This document shows, piece after piece, positions 44,452 through 53,705 of a DNA stretch of 64,000 nucleotides (the first letter of the stretch is position 1; each line of letters starts with the position of its first letter). Origin of the DNA: Arcicella aurantiaca (GTDB lineage Bacteria; Bacteroidota; Bacteroidia; Cytophagales; Spirosomataceae). The translations under genes and the position numbers were made by a program. The stretch is from positions 1 through 64,000 of the forward strand of contig NZ_QGGO01000025.1 of the NCBI RefSeq assembly GCF_003148625.1, in the 5' to 3' direction. The notes below the pieces were generated by a model. It was not told where the DNA came from. It worked only from the letters and a program-made list of their open reading frames with translations, and searched no databases.

Positions 44452-44486
44452 AAGTAGGTGTTGGGATTTAGGTGTTAGGATTTAGC
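44452..44486. repeat. Family A repeat, direct units
   Basis: AAGTAGGTGTTGGGATTTAG followed directly by GTGTTAGGATTTAG, just after the trhO stop. Same core as the foldbacks at 5661 and 16233, but here the arms are in direct orientation. Confidence 0.55.
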
Positions 44487-44659
44487 ATTGCCATGAGATT
44501 GATTATCAATGGTTTATGGAATCTTAAATATTTTTTTAATTTTAACTATTACTTATAATTAGAGAAGTCATAAGTTGTGCATCAAATGTTTAACTTATGA
44601 CTTTATTTTCTTTCTACTAAACATTAATAAATTTAATCTCATCAATAAACAAGAAAATC

Positions 44660-45517
44660 ATGAGGCTTTCCCCAACAGACCTAATTATCAACCCTGATGG
44701 CAGTATTTACCATCTTAATTTACGTCCAGAACAAATTGCTGATACCATTATTACCGTAGGTGACCCAGAGCGTGTCCCGATGGTTTCTAAGTATTTTGAC
44801 AAAGTTGAGCTTAAAGTCAACAAAAGAGAATTTGTAACCCATACGGGCTATCTTGCTGGAAAAAGACTTTCGGTAATTTCAAGCGGAATCGGTACAGACA
44901 ATGTAGAGATTTTAATGAATGAATTGGACGCACTTGCCAATGTAGATTTTAGAACTCGTGAAGTAAATTTTTATCATAAAACACTCAATATTATACGAAT
45001 TGGCACTTCGGGCAGTTTGCAATCCAACATTCCAATTGATAGTGTAGTTGTGTCTGCTTTAGGAATCGGAATGGACGCATTAGGCTTTTTTTATGAAACG
45101 TCTGGCAATAATATAACCGATAAAATGAAAAGTAGTTTCGGCTTGGATTTTTCGCCTTATTGTAACCCTGCAGGAGCAGATTTGTTCAATTATTTTATGG
45201 ATGATGCTCCTGAAAATTGGCTTCAAGGAACGACAGTTACTTGCCCCGGATTTTATGCTCCACAAGGCAGAGTTTTACGCTACAAAGCCAAAATTAAAAA
45301 TCTGATGGAAAAAATGAGTGCTTTTGATATAGATGGAATTAAATTGACAAACCTCGAAATGGAAACTGCGGGTTATTATTTAATGGGGAAATTATTAGGT
45401 CATCAAGTTTTATCAATCAGTGCTATTTTAGCGAGTAGAAAAACGCATGAATTTTCTGCAAATCCAGAAAAACAAGTTGATACGTTGATTAAACAAGTAT
45501 TACAAAGGTTGCGATAG
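44660..45517 (+). CDS. Nucleoside phosphorylase (uridine phosphorylase-like)
   Basis: 285 residues of the PNP/UDP phosphorylase superfamily. GDPERVPMVSKYFD (about 34-47) is the phosphate-binding start, IRIGTSGSLQSNIPIDSVVV (about 112-131) the conserved core, and TNLEMETAGYYLMGKLLG (about 231-248) holds the ribose-binding Met-Glu pair. It splits nucleosides with phosphate for salvage; uridine is the likely substrate. Tail-to-tail with the acyltransferase gene (1-bp gap). Confidence 0.9.
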   Translation: MRLSPTDLIINPDGSIYHLNLRPEQIADTIITVGDPERVPMVSKYFDKVELKVNKREFVTHTGYLAGKRLSVISSGIGTDNVEILMNELDALANVDFRTREVNFYHKTLNIIRIGTSGSLQSNIPIDSVVVSALGIGMDALGFFYETSGNNITDKMKSSFGLDFSPYCNPAGADLFNYFMDDAPENWLQGTTVTCPGFYAPQGRVLRYKAKIKNLMEKMSAFDIDGIKLTNLEMETAGYYLMGKLLGHQVLSISAILASRKTHEFSANPEKQVDTLIKQVLQRLR

Positions 45518-45518
45518 A

Positions 45519-46094
45519 CTATTGAAACGTCATATCTTTTAATGAGTTATCATTCGGAAACTTAGGAGTGACATTAGCGTATTGTTTTTGAATTTCTAAT
45601 AAATCTTGCTCATAATTTCCTGTGGGATAAAAGACATTTAAGAAACCTCCTTCTTTTTTCTTGAAATCTAAAAAACCTAAGATTATTGGAACATTGGCAG
45701 CGACAGCAATATGATAAAACCCAGATTTCCATTCTTTTGAATAAGAGCGAGTTCCTTCTGCTGGTACGATAAGTTGAATTGGTTTGGGATTATTTTTTAT
45801 CATTTCTCCCATATCGTTGACCAAATTATTTTTTTGAGAACGAATAACAGGAATACCTCCCAAACCACGAATGATTAAACCTAAAGGAAATTTGAAAAGA
45901 GAATCTTTGGCTAAGTATTTGAATGGAAGTCCAACCCTTAGTAAAATAATCATGCAATAGAAGTAGTCCCAATTAGAGGTGTGAGGAGCAGCAATCATGA
46001 CAGCCTTATGGTAGTTTATCACACCTTTGGGCGTTGAATCTACTATTTTCCAACCAGAAATTGTTAATAAGAAACGACTAATGATTTTTAACAT
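45519..46094 (-). CDS. PlsC-type 1-acyl-glycerol-phosphate acyltransferase family protein
   Basis: 191 residues. Motif I is HTSNWD (about 38-43, HxxxxD), motif II-like GLGGIPVIRSQ and motif III PAEGTRS (about 111-117). This compact form of PlsC is common in Bacteroidota. It likely acylates lysophospholipid or another lipid at the inner membrane. Promoter box CAAATCTA (minus strand TAGATTTG) at 46123-46130 lies next to the surE box. Exact acceptor unknown. Confidence 0.87.
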   Translation of the reverse strand: MLKIISRFLLTISGWKIVDSTPKGVINYHKAVMIAAPHTSNWDYFYCMIILLRVGLPFKYLAKDSLFKFPLGLIIRGLGGIPVIRSQKNNLVNDMGEMIKNNPKPIQLIVPAEGTRSYSKEWKSGFYHIAVAANVPIILGFLDFKKKEGGFLNVFYPTGNYEQDLLEIQKQYANVTPKFPNDNSLKDMTFQ

Positions 46095-46122
46095 AAAAAG
46101 GATGGTTAATTGGTCTCAAAAA

Positions 46123-46130
46123 CAAATCTA
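46123..46130 (-). promoter_or_regulatory. Minus-7 box TAGATTTG for the acyltransferase
   Basis: Minus-strand TAGATTTG, 29 bp before the acyltransferase ATG; only 2 bp separate it from the surE minus-7 box. Confidence 0.5.
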
Positions 46131-46132
46131 CC

Positions 46133-46140
46133 TATATTTG
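46133..46140 (+). promoter_or_regulatory. Minus-7 box TATATTTG for surE
   Basis: TATATTTG, 42 bp before the surE ATG. It is back-to-back with the acyltransferase box, forming CAAATCTA-CC-TATATTTG. Confidence 0.55.
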
Positions 46141-46181
46141 ATTTCGGTTTCAAGTTAAACCATTTATTTATCTAAAATATA

Positions 46182-46949
46182 ATGCAAAAACCCTTAATCC
46201 TTATTGCCAACGACGATTCGATTGCTGCAAAAGGTATCAAAACATTAGCAGAAGTGATGTCTGAGATTGGTGAAGTTGTTGTAATTGCCCCAGATACACA
46301 CCAGTCAGGTATGGGACACGCCATCACGCTCGACCGTCCTTTACGAGTTTCAAAAGTCAAAGATTTTTTACCAAACGTCGAAGCCTACAAATGTAGTGGT
46401 ACGCCCGCTGATTGCGTAAAATTTGGTAAACATTTCGTTTTAAAAGGAAGAAAAATTGATTTAGTCGTTTCGGGTATAAATCATGGTTCAAATTCTTCCA
46501 TAGCGGTAATTTATAGTGGAACAATGTCCGCAGCTATTGAAGCAGCCATTGAAGGTATTCCCGCTGTCGGTTTTTCTTTGTGTGATTTTGGTGCAGAAGC
46601 TGATTTCTCTCATACGAAGGAGTATGTCAAAAATATATCCTTGAAAGTCCTTGAAAATGGACTTCCTCAGGGCGTTGCCTTGAACGTTAATTTTCCAAAG
46701 TTGTCTGAAGAACCCATCAAAGGTGTTAAGATTTGCCGTCAAACGGATGCTCTTTTCCGTGAATCATTTGAAGAACGTAAAGACCCTTACGGAAGAGCTT
46801 ATTATTGGATGGACGGTTTCTTGCAAAATGAAGATAACGGCGGAGGAACTGACGAAGATGCTTTGAAAGAAAATTATGTAGCAATTGTTCCTGTGAAATT
46901 TGACTTGACTGATTATCAGGCAGTTGAAAAAATGAAATCTTGGTTTTAG
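46182..46949 (+). CDS. surE: 5'/3'-nucleotidase SurE
   Basis: 255 residues. The N-terminal ILIANDDSIAAKGI (about 5-18) gives the Asp-Asp metal site, with SGMGHAITLDRPL (about 43-55), SGTPADCVKFG (about 72-82) and SGINHGSNSS (about 97-106, with the metal-binding Asn). SurE dephosphorylates nucleoside monophosphates. The GH3 gene follows 51 bp downstream on the same strand and could be co-transcribed. Confidence 0.95.
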   Translation: MQKPLILIANDDSIAAKGIKTLAEVMSEIGEVVVIAPDTHQSGMGHAITLDRPLRVSKVKDFLPNVEAYKCSGTPADCVKFGKHFVLKGRKIDLVVSGINHGSNSSIAVIYSGTMSAAIEAAIEGIPAVGFSLCDFGAEADFSHTKEYVKNISLKVLENGLPQGVALNVNFPKLSEEPIKGVKICRQTDALFRESFEERKDPYGRAYYWMDGFLQNEDNGGGTDEDALKENYVAIVPVKFDLTDYQAVEKMKSWF

Positions 46950-47000
46950 AATCATTTATAAAAGATTAGTGAAAAGAATATTAAATTATTAAACCACGCC

Positions 47001-48545
47001 ATGGCAATAGTTGGAAATATTGTAAAAAGAGGAATTGGACTTTCGGGCTTAATGAAACGACCGAAGTCAAATTTGGCAAAAATTCAACGAAAAACGTTGG
47101 TCAAGTTATTAAATAAAGGACGTTTTACACAATTCGGAGAAGCCTTTGGTTTTGAAGATATTATGAATGCAGCCTTGTATTCGAGCGATAAAGAATTTTA
47201 TACGAAATACAAAAAGCAAGTCCCCGTTTATGACTACAATAAGATGTATAAAGATTGGTGGCATAAAACCCTTGAAGGTGAAAAGAATGTTTCGTGGGTT
47301 GGTAGTATCAAGTATTTTGCCCTAAGTTCAGGCACATCGGAGGCTGCTTCCAAACATATTCCTGTTACCAAAGATATGGTAAAGGCAATTCACAGAACTT
47401 CAATTCGCCAAATTTTGGCTCTTTCTGCGTACAAAAACCTTCCTTCAAAACTATTTGAAAAAGGATATTTGATGTTGGGTGGAAGTACCAAATTGCAAGA
47501 TAAAGGAGATTATTTTGAAGGTGATTTAAGTGGGATTACGGCTGGTAAAATCCCTTTTTGGTTTGAAAGATTTTATAAACCGGGAAAAAAAATTGCCGAA
47601 ACAAAAGACTGGAGTGAAAAATTAGATAAAATTACCAAAAAAGCTAAAGATTGGGATATTGGATTTATCGTTGGTGTTCCTGCGTGGATTCAGATTTTAA
47701 TGGAAAAAATTATCAAGGAATATAATGTTAAAAATATCCATGAAGTTTGGCCAAATTTAGAGATTTTTTGTCACGGAGGAGTAAGTTTTGAACCTTATAA
47801 ACAAGGTTTTGAAAAACTTTTGGGTCGCCCAATCATCTATATTGAAACCTATTTGGCATCAGAAGGTTTCATGGCGTATCAAACTGCACCCGATACAGAC
47901 ATGGCTTTGGTGTTAAACAATGGCATTTTCTTTGAATTTATACCTTTTAATGAGGATAATTTCGATGATGATGGTGTAATGATTGAAAAACCAGAAACAC
48001 TGATGATTGACGAAGTGGAAGAAGGAGTGGAGTATGCTCTTTTAATTTCTACGGTATCGGGTGCGTGGCGTTATTTAATTGGTGACACTATCAAATTTAC
48101 CAATAAAAAGAAAGCCGAAATTGTAATAACAGGAAGAACAAAACACTTTTTAAGTCTTTGCGGAGAACATCTTTCAGTTGATAATATGAATAAAGCAATC
48201 GAGTTGGCTTGTAAAAAATTCGATATTGATATTAGAGAATTTACAGTGGTTGGAAAGAAAATGGATGGCACATTTGGGCATCATTGGTATGTTGGTACTG
48301 ACGATGTTGTTGACACAAATGGCTTAATGAGTTTTATTGATGAAACGCTTTGTGAAATCAACGACGATTATCCCGTAGAGAGAAAACACGCTCTCAGAGA
48401 AGTAAAAATGGAGGTTTTGAAAACAAAAACCTTTTACCAATTTATGGAATCGAAAGGAAAAACTGGCGGACAAAACAAATTTCCAAGAGTTCTGAAAAAT
48501 ACAGTACAAATACAAGAGTGGGAAAATTATTTAGCAAATAATTAA
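47001..48545 (+). CDS. GH3 family acyl-adenylate-forming protein
   Basis: 514 residues of the GH3 family (PF03321), relatives of plant auxin-conjugating enzymes. Visible blocks are YFALSSGTSEAASKHIPVT (about 107-125, the ATP-binding loop), YIETYLASEGFMAYQ (about 278-292), YALLISTVSGAWRYLIGD (about 346-363) and ITGRTKHFLSLCGEHLS. They adenylate a carboxylic acid and probably conjugate it to an amino acid or amine. Homologues are common in Bacteroidota but of unproven substrate. Confidence 0.92.
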   Translation: MAIVGNIVKRGIGLSGLMKRPKSNLAKIQRKTLVKLLNKGRFTQFGEAFGFEDIMNAALYSSDKEFYTKYKKQVPVYDYNKMYKDWWHKTLEGEKNVSWVGSIKYFALSSGTSEAASKHIPVTKDMVKAIHRTSIRQILALSAYKNLPSKLFEKGYLMLGGSTKLQDKGDYFEGDLSGITAGKIPFWFERFYKPGKKIAETKDWSEKLDKITKKAKDWDIGFIVGVPAWIQILMEKIIKEYNVKNIHEVWPNLEIFCHGGVSFEPYKQGFEKLLGRPIIYIETYLASEGFMAYQTAPDTDMALVLNNGIFFEFIPFNEDNFDDDGVMIEKPETLMIDEVEEGVEYALLISTVSGAWRYLIGDTIKFTNKKKAEIVITGRTKHFLSLCGEHLSVDNMNKAIELACKKFDIDIREFTVVGKKMDGTFGHHWYVGTDDVVDTNGLMSFIDETLCEINDDYPVERKHALREVKMEVLKTKTFYQFMESKGKTGGQNKFPRVLKNTVQIQEWENYLANN

Positions 48546-48570
48546 CGGAATTGTCAACTATTTGTCGCAG

Positions 48571-48718
48571 ATAAATTTAGACCACAGATTGAGCTGATTT
48601 TACAGATTTACACTGGGGGACACAGTCTGGGACTCACAGTCAGATAAAATAAAGAAAAATCAGCGAAAATCAGTACAATCCGTTTCATCTGTGGGCTATC
48701 GTTTGTCATGTGACAAAC
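48571..48718. repeat. Dispersed repeat, family B, copy 2
   Basis: Inverted relative to copy 1. 48649-48707 equals the complement of 35314-35372 except for one base. The left part (ATTTAGACCACAGATT, then TGATTTTACAGATTTACAC) corresponds to the right end of copy 1, with about 20-25 extra bases in the middle (GGGGGACACAGTCTGGGACT). Confidence 0.85.
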
Positions 48719-48736
48719 CAATTATAGTTTCGATAA

Positions 48737-49348
48737 TTAATTCCCGAATTGTTTCCAAAGTATCATAAGTCCTGAACCGATGAAAATTAAGCCAGCAACT
48801 TGATTGATTCGTCTCAGGACTTTTTTGGTTAATAATCGTTTCATTTTTTGTGCATAAAAAGCAATTAATGATTCGGCAATCATCGTTGCAATTAAACTGA
48901 AAAGAAAAAAAGCGATTCGTTCATTTAATGTTAAACCTTTGGCAACTAAATAGGCTGAAGTGGCAAAAACAGCCACATAATTGGAAGGATTGAGCAGATT
49001 TAAAAATAATCCAGAAGTGAAATAATAAAGAAATGACCCAAATTTTGAGGTTGGATACACTAATTGAGATTGTTGTTTGAACAAACTAATAAAACCAAGA
49101 ATAAATAATAAACTCGCTCCGACAATCGAAATTACATCATCAAAATGCTTTAAATCAGGTAGTAAACTTGTTCCAAAAACGGCAAAGAACATTAATATCG
49201 AATCCGCTATGGTTACGCCCAAAGCAATTAAAACTCCCCTTTTGAAGCCATTGTCAATACTGGTTTGTATTAATCTGAAAAATGCAGGGCCAAACGTGAA
49301 GCATAAAATGAAACCGTAAAGAAATCCAAAAAATATTGCTTGAAACAT
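48737..49348 (-). CDS. LysE/RhtB family transporter
   Basis: 203 residues with about six membrane segments. The N-terminus FGFLYGFILCFTFGPAFFRLIQTSI and the following GVLIALGVTIADSILMFFAVFG are the LysE-family signature (PF01810), in which the classic GPD/GPN motif appears as GPAF. The C-terminal part has the NLLNPSNYVAVF block (about 108-119). The family exports amino acids and related small metabolites; the substrate is unknown. It faces the GH3 gene across a family B repeat. Confidence 0.85.
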   Translation of the reverse strand: MFQAIFFGFLYGFILCFTFGPAFFRLIQTSIDNGFKRGVLIALGVTIADSILMFFAVFGTSLLPDLKHFDDVISIVGASLLFILGFISLFKQQSQLVYPTSKFGSFLYYFTSGLFLNLLNPSNYVAVFATSAYLVAKGLTLNERIAFFLFSLIATMIAESLIAFYAQKMKRLLTKKVLRRINQVAGLIFIGSGLMILWKQFGN

Positions 49349-49349
49349 A

Positions 49350-49376
49350 AGTAGAGATTAGGGGTTGGGATTTAGG
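49350..49376. repeat. Family A repeat unit
   Basis: GTAGAGATTAGGGGTTGGGATTTAGG-type unit directly upstream of the LysE start (2 bp), so it lies in that gene's leader. A weak inverted partner is near 49426-49440. Confidence 0.5.
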
Positions 49377-49449
49377 CATTTCTTAAAATCGAAAATCAGA
49401 CTTGTTGAAAAGTAGTGTTTTTCGACTAAATCTTAAATCCTTCGTAAAT

Positions 49450-49998
49450 TTATATACCTTTTAAACGAGCAACTTTTAGAATTGTCGCTATGCTCAAAGA
49501 ATCAGTAATCTCTGAATCCATAACCATTCTAACGGCTTCTTGTAAACTTACTTTTTTGAGAACTAATATTTCAGTATCATCAGGTTCAGCTTCTCCAAAA
49601 GTTAATTCTTCGGCTAAGTACATAAAACCAAATTCGTCTGTAACGGAATTAGAAGTATGTAATTTACCCAAATCTGTCCATTTTTGGGCAGTCATTCCTG
49701 TTTCTTCTTTCAACTCTCTTTTGGCTGCATCTAAGCTATCGCCATCCAATTTTCCGCCTCCCATTGGAATTTCCCAAGAATATTCCTCCAGAGTATAGCG
49801 ATATTGCCCTACAAGCCAAGTATTATTATTTTCATCTAAAGGAAGAACTGCGGCTGCCTTTGTTTTGAAATGAGCAACCCCATAAATTCCTGCCTGACCA
49901 TTTGGTTTAATCACCTCCTCATGTCTTACATTTACCCACGGGTTGTCATAAACCTCACGAGAAGAAACTTTTTTCCACGGATTTTCGTAAATATTCAT
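49450..49998 (-). CDS. NUDIX hydrolase, ADP-ribose pyrophosphatase-like
   Basis: 182 residues from MNIYENPWKKVSS. The frame is open to 50106, but the promoter box TACCTTTG sits at 50003-50010, between the two candidates, which fixes the start at 49998. The NUDIX box is GGKLDGDSLDAAKRELKEETG (GX5EX7REUXEEXGU, about residues 84-106), here with Asp at the X5E Glu position. Such enzymes cleave ADP-ribose or similar nucleoside diphosphate derivatives. The ATG is 4 bp after the minus-7 box, as for mtaB. Confidence 0.9.
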   Translation of the reverse strand: MNIYENPWKKVSSREVYDNPWVNVRHEEVIKPNGQAGIYGVAHFKTKAAAVLPLDENNNTWLVGQYRYTLEEYSWEIPMGGGKLDGDSLDAAKRELKEETGMTAQKWTDLGKLHTSNSVTDEFGFMYLAEELTFGEAEPDDTEILVLKKVSLQEAVRMVMDSEITDSLSIATILKVARLKGI

Positions 49999-50002
49999 TT
50001 TG

Positions 50003-50010
50003 CAAAGGTA
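50003..50010 (-). promoter_or_regulatory. NUDIX promoter minus-7 box TACCTTTG, near-leaderless
   Basis: Minus-strand TACCTTTG followed directly by CAAA and then the ATG. No TTTG minus-33 box with correct spacing was found. Confidence 0.6.
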
Positions 50011-50044
50011 AACAGAAGGTATGAATATTAAAATTTGAATTTCG

Positions 50045-50052
50045 TAACTTTG
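50045..50052 (+). promoter_or_regulatory. Minus-7 box TAACTTTG for the CDF transporter
   Basis: Exact box 54 bp before the ATG at 50107. The region 50011-50106 is the shared divergent promoter with the NUDIX gene. Confidence 0.5.
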
Positions 50053-50106
50053 TGCTTCACTTTTGAAGTACGCCTCATCTATTGATTTTACACAAAATTT
50101 ATACAA

Positions 50107-51144
50107 ATGTTTAAAATTGGAAATATGGTTGAAGTTTCAAACGCAAACCCATTGATAAATACTTACCTAAAATACAAATGGATTTTTTTGTCATTTGTAG
50201 TGAGTACCCTATTAATGATTGCCAAATTTATAGCGTATTATGCCACCTATTCAAGTGCAATTTTAACAGATGCTTTGGAATCTATTATTAATGTTGTGGC
50301 AAGTGCATTTGCGTTTTATGCCATTTATTTAGCATCACAACCCAAAGATTTGAATCATCCGTATGGGCATGGGAAAATTGAATTTTTCTCGGCAGGTTTG
50401 GAGGGTGTTTTAATCGTATTAGCCAGTGTTTTTATTGTTTTTCATGCCACTGAAAGTCTTATTCATCCAACGCTTTTTAAAGATTTGAAAATTGGATTGT
50501 CCATAATTTCATTAGGCACAGTTATAAATTATATTTTAGGGTATTTTATTGAAATAGAGGGTGTTGTGAAAAAATCCCCAACGCTTATTGCAGATGGAAA
50601 ACATTTGAAATTGGACGCTGTGAGTGGCTTAATTTTAGTGGCTGCCGTAATTTTGGTTTACCTCACAAATATTGTTTGGATTGATGGTGTTGCCTCTATC
50701 ATCTTTGCCGTTTTTATGGCTTGGAATGGCATAAAAATCATTAGAAAATCAATTGGAGGTTTGATGGATGAAACCAATGAGGAAGTCTTAGAAAAAGTGG
50801 TCGATATATTAAAATCTAATCAAAAAAATGATTGGATTGATATGCACAATCTAAGAATTCAAGAATATGGTGCTGATATTCATATTGATGCACATTTGAC
50901 ATTGCCACGTTATTGGAATCTTGAAAAGGTGCATGATGTAGTTCATGAATTTGAAGATATTATTGGCGAAAGTTTTAATTCCGCCGTTGAAATTTTCATT
51001 CATACCGACCCATGTTTGCCAGAATGTTGTCATTATTGTAAAATTGAAAATTGCCCAATCCGACAAGTACCTAAAACAGTTGATATTGACTGGAATAAGG
51101 TTAATTTGTCGTTAAATCAAAAACATTTTCTTGAAAATGTATAA
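50107..51144 (+). CDS. Cation diffusion facilitator (CDF) transporter
   Basis: 345 residues with about six membrane segments (about 26-215) and a cytoplasmic C-terminal domain. Metal-site and family blocks are TDALESIINVVASAFAFYA (TM2), HPYGHGKIEFFSAG, and DGKHLKLDAVSG (TM5, His/Asp). The C-terminal part contains HIDAHLTLPRYW and a Cys-rich tail (CLPECCHYC, NCPI) that could bind metal. CDF proteins export Zn, Co, Fe or Mn in exchange for protons. M7 (50125) is an alternative start. menD begins 9 bp downstream, so they are likely co-transcribed. Confidence 0.92.
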   Translation: MFKIGNMVEVSNANPLINTYLKYKWIFLSFVVSTLLMIAKFIAYYATYSSAILTDALESIINVVASAFAFYAIYLASQPKDLNHPYGHGKIEFFSAGLEGVLIVLASVFIVFHATESLIHPTLFKDLKIGLSIISLGTVINYILGYFIEIEGVVKKSPTLIADGKHLKLDAVSGLILVAAVILVYLTNIVWIDGVASIIFAVFMAWNGIKIIRKSIGGLMDETNEEVLEKVVDILKSNQKNDWIDMHNLRIQEYGADIHIDAHLTLPRYWNLEKVHDVVHEFEDIIGESFNSAVEIFIHTDPCLPECCHYCKIENCPIRQVPKTVDIDWNKVNLSLNQKHFLENV

Positions 51145-51153
51145 ACCTTACTT

Positions 51154-52857
51154 ATGCTACTTCAACCCATTGTCAATTTCATCAATATTTTAGCTAAAAA
51201 AGGCGTTAAAAATGCGATTATTTCTCCGGGTTCGAGAAATGCACCGCTAACGATTGCCTTGGTACGTCATCCCGATATTGAAACAAAATCTATTTCTGAC
51301 GAACGTTCTGCGGCATTTATTGCCTTAGGTATGGCTCAAAACCTTAAAGAACCTGTGGCAATATGTTGTACTTCTGGTTCTGCGGCTTACAATTATGCAC
51401 CAGCCGTTGCTGAGGCTTTTTTTCAAGAAATACCATTGATTATTTTAACTGCCGACCGTCCCAAAGAATGGATTCATCAAAATGATGGGCAAACGATTTA
51501 TCAAACGGATATTTTTGGAAAACACGTTAAAAAAAGCTTTGAAATTGGTGCGGATTATTCACATTCTGATGCAGTTTGGCAAATAGAAAGAACAATTAAT
51601 GATGCCGTAAATCTTGCTAATATAGAACCTTGTGGCCCTGTTCACATTAATATTCCTTTACGTGAGCCATTCTATCCTGCTGAAAATGAGGAGATTAGTT
51701 TTAATGTAAATTCAAGAGTAATTGAAATTGTTAGGAGTGAAAGAACTTTATCTAAAGAAAGTTGGCATCAACTTTTAACGCAATTTCAAGACTATGATAA
51801 TATTCTAATTGCAGGAGGGCAGTCCGACAAAAATGATAATTTAGCATCAGTTTTAAATAAACTTCAGGACGAATTTCAAATAGTTTGTATTGGTGATTCT
51901 ATTTCAAACATGGGGTTTGAGGCAATTTCAAAACATGATTTATTTCTAAAAGTTGATGCTGAAAACCTTAAACCTGATTTATTAATTACTTATGGGAAAT
52001 CATTTATTTCGAAAGGATTAAAGACATTTTTGAGAAAAAATAAGGCAATTGAACATTGGCATTTACAGATTGGCGACCATTTAATTGATACGTTTCAATC
52101 TGTTACAAAAATTATTCCTCTACAACCAATCGATTTTTTTACAAAACTTTACGAAGATTTAGATTTCGAACAATTTAGAAATGGTGAAGAAGAAAGAAAT
52201 GAAAGTTTTAAAAAAGAATGGTTTAATCTTGAACAGAAAGCAAATATTTATCTTGAACGTTTCTTTCAAAATGAACCTCAAAATTTTAATGAATTCTTTG
52301 CTATAAAATATTTAATGGATGCTTTACCTGCTAATTGTCAATTACATTTAGCAAACTCAATGTCTGTTCGATATGCCAATTACATAGGAGTTAATCCTAA
52401 AAAGAATATAGAAGTTTTTGCTAATCGTGGTACAAGTGGCATTGATGGTTGTGTGAGTACAGCTGTTGGTGCAGCTTTGAGTACCGATAAATTGGTATTT
52501 TTATTAGTGGGCGATGTGGCGTTTTTCTATGATAGAAATGGTCTTTGGAATCGATATTTACCTAAAAATCTGAGAATAATTTTATTGAATAATCATGGTG
52601 GAGGTATTTTCAGAATGATTGATGGGCCAAGTAAGCAACCAGAATTGAACGATTATTTTGAAACTCTCCAAACGATGAATGCTCAAAATACTGCACTTGA
52701 TGCTGAGGTAGAATATCTTAAAGTGATTAATTACAGTGAGTTAATAAATCAATCAGTTTTGTTTTTAGACATTGAAGGGAAATCGAAAATCTTAGAAATA
52801 GAAACTAATTCGAAGATTAATACAGAAGTATTCAAAGAGTTTAAGACCAATTTTTAG
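51154..52857 (+). CDS. menD: 2-succinyl-5-enolpyruvyl-6-hydroxy-3-cyclohexene-1-carboxylate synthase
   Basis: 567 residues. ThDP-dependent enzyme of menaquinone biosynthesis that joins isochorismate and 2-oxoglutarate. N-terminal blocks AIISPGSRNAPLTIAL (about 22-37) and DERSAAFIALGMAQ (about 49-62), with Glu50 for ThDP activation; central TADRPKEW; C-terminal ThDP-binding GTSGIDGCVSTAVG and LLVGDVAFFYDRNGLW. Length is standard. Other men genes are not in the window. Confidence 0.95.
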   Translation: MLLQPIVNFINILAKKGVKNAIISPGSRNAPLTIALVRHPDIETKSISDERSAAFIALGMAQNLKEPVAICCTSGSAAYNYAPAVAEAFFQEIPLIILTADRPKEWIHQNDGQTIYQTDIFGKHVKKSFEIGADYSHSDAVWQIERTINDAVNLANIEPCGPVHINIPLREPFYPAENEEISFNVNSRVIEIVRSERTLSKESWHQLLTQFQDYDNILIAGGQSDKNDNLASVLNKLQDEFQIVCIGDSISNMGFEAISKHDLFLKVDAENLKPDLLITYGKSFISKGLKTFLRKNKAIEHWHLQIGDHLIDTFQSVTKIIPLQPIDFFTKLYEDLDFEQFRNGEEERNESFKKEWFNLEQKANIYLERFFQNEPQNFNEFFAIKYLMDALPANCQLHLANSMSVRYANYIGVNPKKNIEVFANRGTSGIDGCVSTAVGAALSTDKLVFLLVGDVAFFYDRNGLWNRYLPKNLRIILLNNHGGGIFRMIDGPSKQPELNDYFETLQTMNAQNTALDAEVEYLKVINYSELINQSVLFLDIEGKSKILEIETNSKINTEVFKEFKTNF

Positions 52858-52872
52858 TTAAGACAAAAGAAG

Positions 52873-52900
52873 AGACCTGCCGTAAAACAGCAGGTCTTTC
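52873..52900 (+). terminator. Terminator after menD
   Basis: AGACCTGC pairs with GCAGGTCT over a 9-nt loop, followed by a T-rich tail. Confidence 0.75.
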
Positions 52901-52967
52901 TCATTTCTTCAATTAAAAACACAATTTAAAGCTGTGTTTCTACTTGTTTGTATGGATGAAGTTTTAG

Positions 52968-53534
52968 TTATTCTTTACCGAATTCACCAACTGCTCTAAC
53001 CTCGATATTTTCACTTACAACTGAATCTGGCATTCCACCAACGCCAAAGTCTGTACGTTTGATTGTTCCTGTCAATTTAAAGCCAGCGATAGGCTTTTGA
53101 GTTCTCATATTTTTACCGATACCACTTAATGTTAAATCAAATGAAACGGGTTTTGTAACGCCTTTCAAAGTTAAATTTCCATCTAATTTGAATTTTTTAG
53201 CGTCAATTTTCTTAATAGAAGTACTTTTGAAAGTGAAAGTAGGAAACTTTTCAGCATCAAACATATCTGGCTTTTTCAAATGACCATCACGCATTTCATT
53301 ATCTGTAGAAATACTGCTAATGTCTGCTGTAAGGTCAAATACTGCATCAGAAAAATCATCTTTCGATGAAGTGATTGTTGCATCAAATTTCTTAAAATTA
53401 CCATCAACTTCTGAAATAAGCAAATGGGTAACGGTAAAACCGATTTTTGAATGTGATTTATCTACATTCCATTTTTGAGCAAAAGATGATAATGAAGCCA
53501 ACATTACCAATGATAAAATAGCGATTTTTTTCAT
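52968..53534 (-). CDS. YceI family protein
   Basis: 188 residues with a signal peptide (about 1-19, SSFAQ). The mature part is the YceI lipocalin-like fold: WNVDKSHSKIGFTVTHLLISEVDGNFKKFDA (opening and first strands), MRDGHLKKPDMFDAEKFPTFTFKS (conserved core) and a closing GEFGKE. YceI proteins bind polyisoprenoid or other lipids in the periplasm. It is a single-gene unit. Confidence 0.92.
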   Translation of the reverse strand: MKKIAILSLVMLASLSSFAQKWNVDKSHSKIGFTVTHLLISEVDGNFKKFDATITSSKDDFSDAVFDLTADISSISTDNEMRDGHLKKPDMFDAEKFPTFTFKSTSIKKIDAKKFKLDGNLTLKGVTKPVSFDLTLSGIGKNMRTQKPIAGFKLTGTIKRTDFGVGGMPDSVVSENIEVRAVGEFGKE

Positions 53535-53705
53535 TTCCGGATTTGGTTTGATTGTGAGAATAAGAGTTTAAAATTCATTTTTATGAATTACCCTACAAAT
53601 TAAGTAGATATGTGTCGAATCGAACAATCTTAATAGACAATTTGGACTTTCTTTTCGACAACTCGGCTAATTTTTCAATGATTCCCACTAATCGCCATTT
53701 CACTT

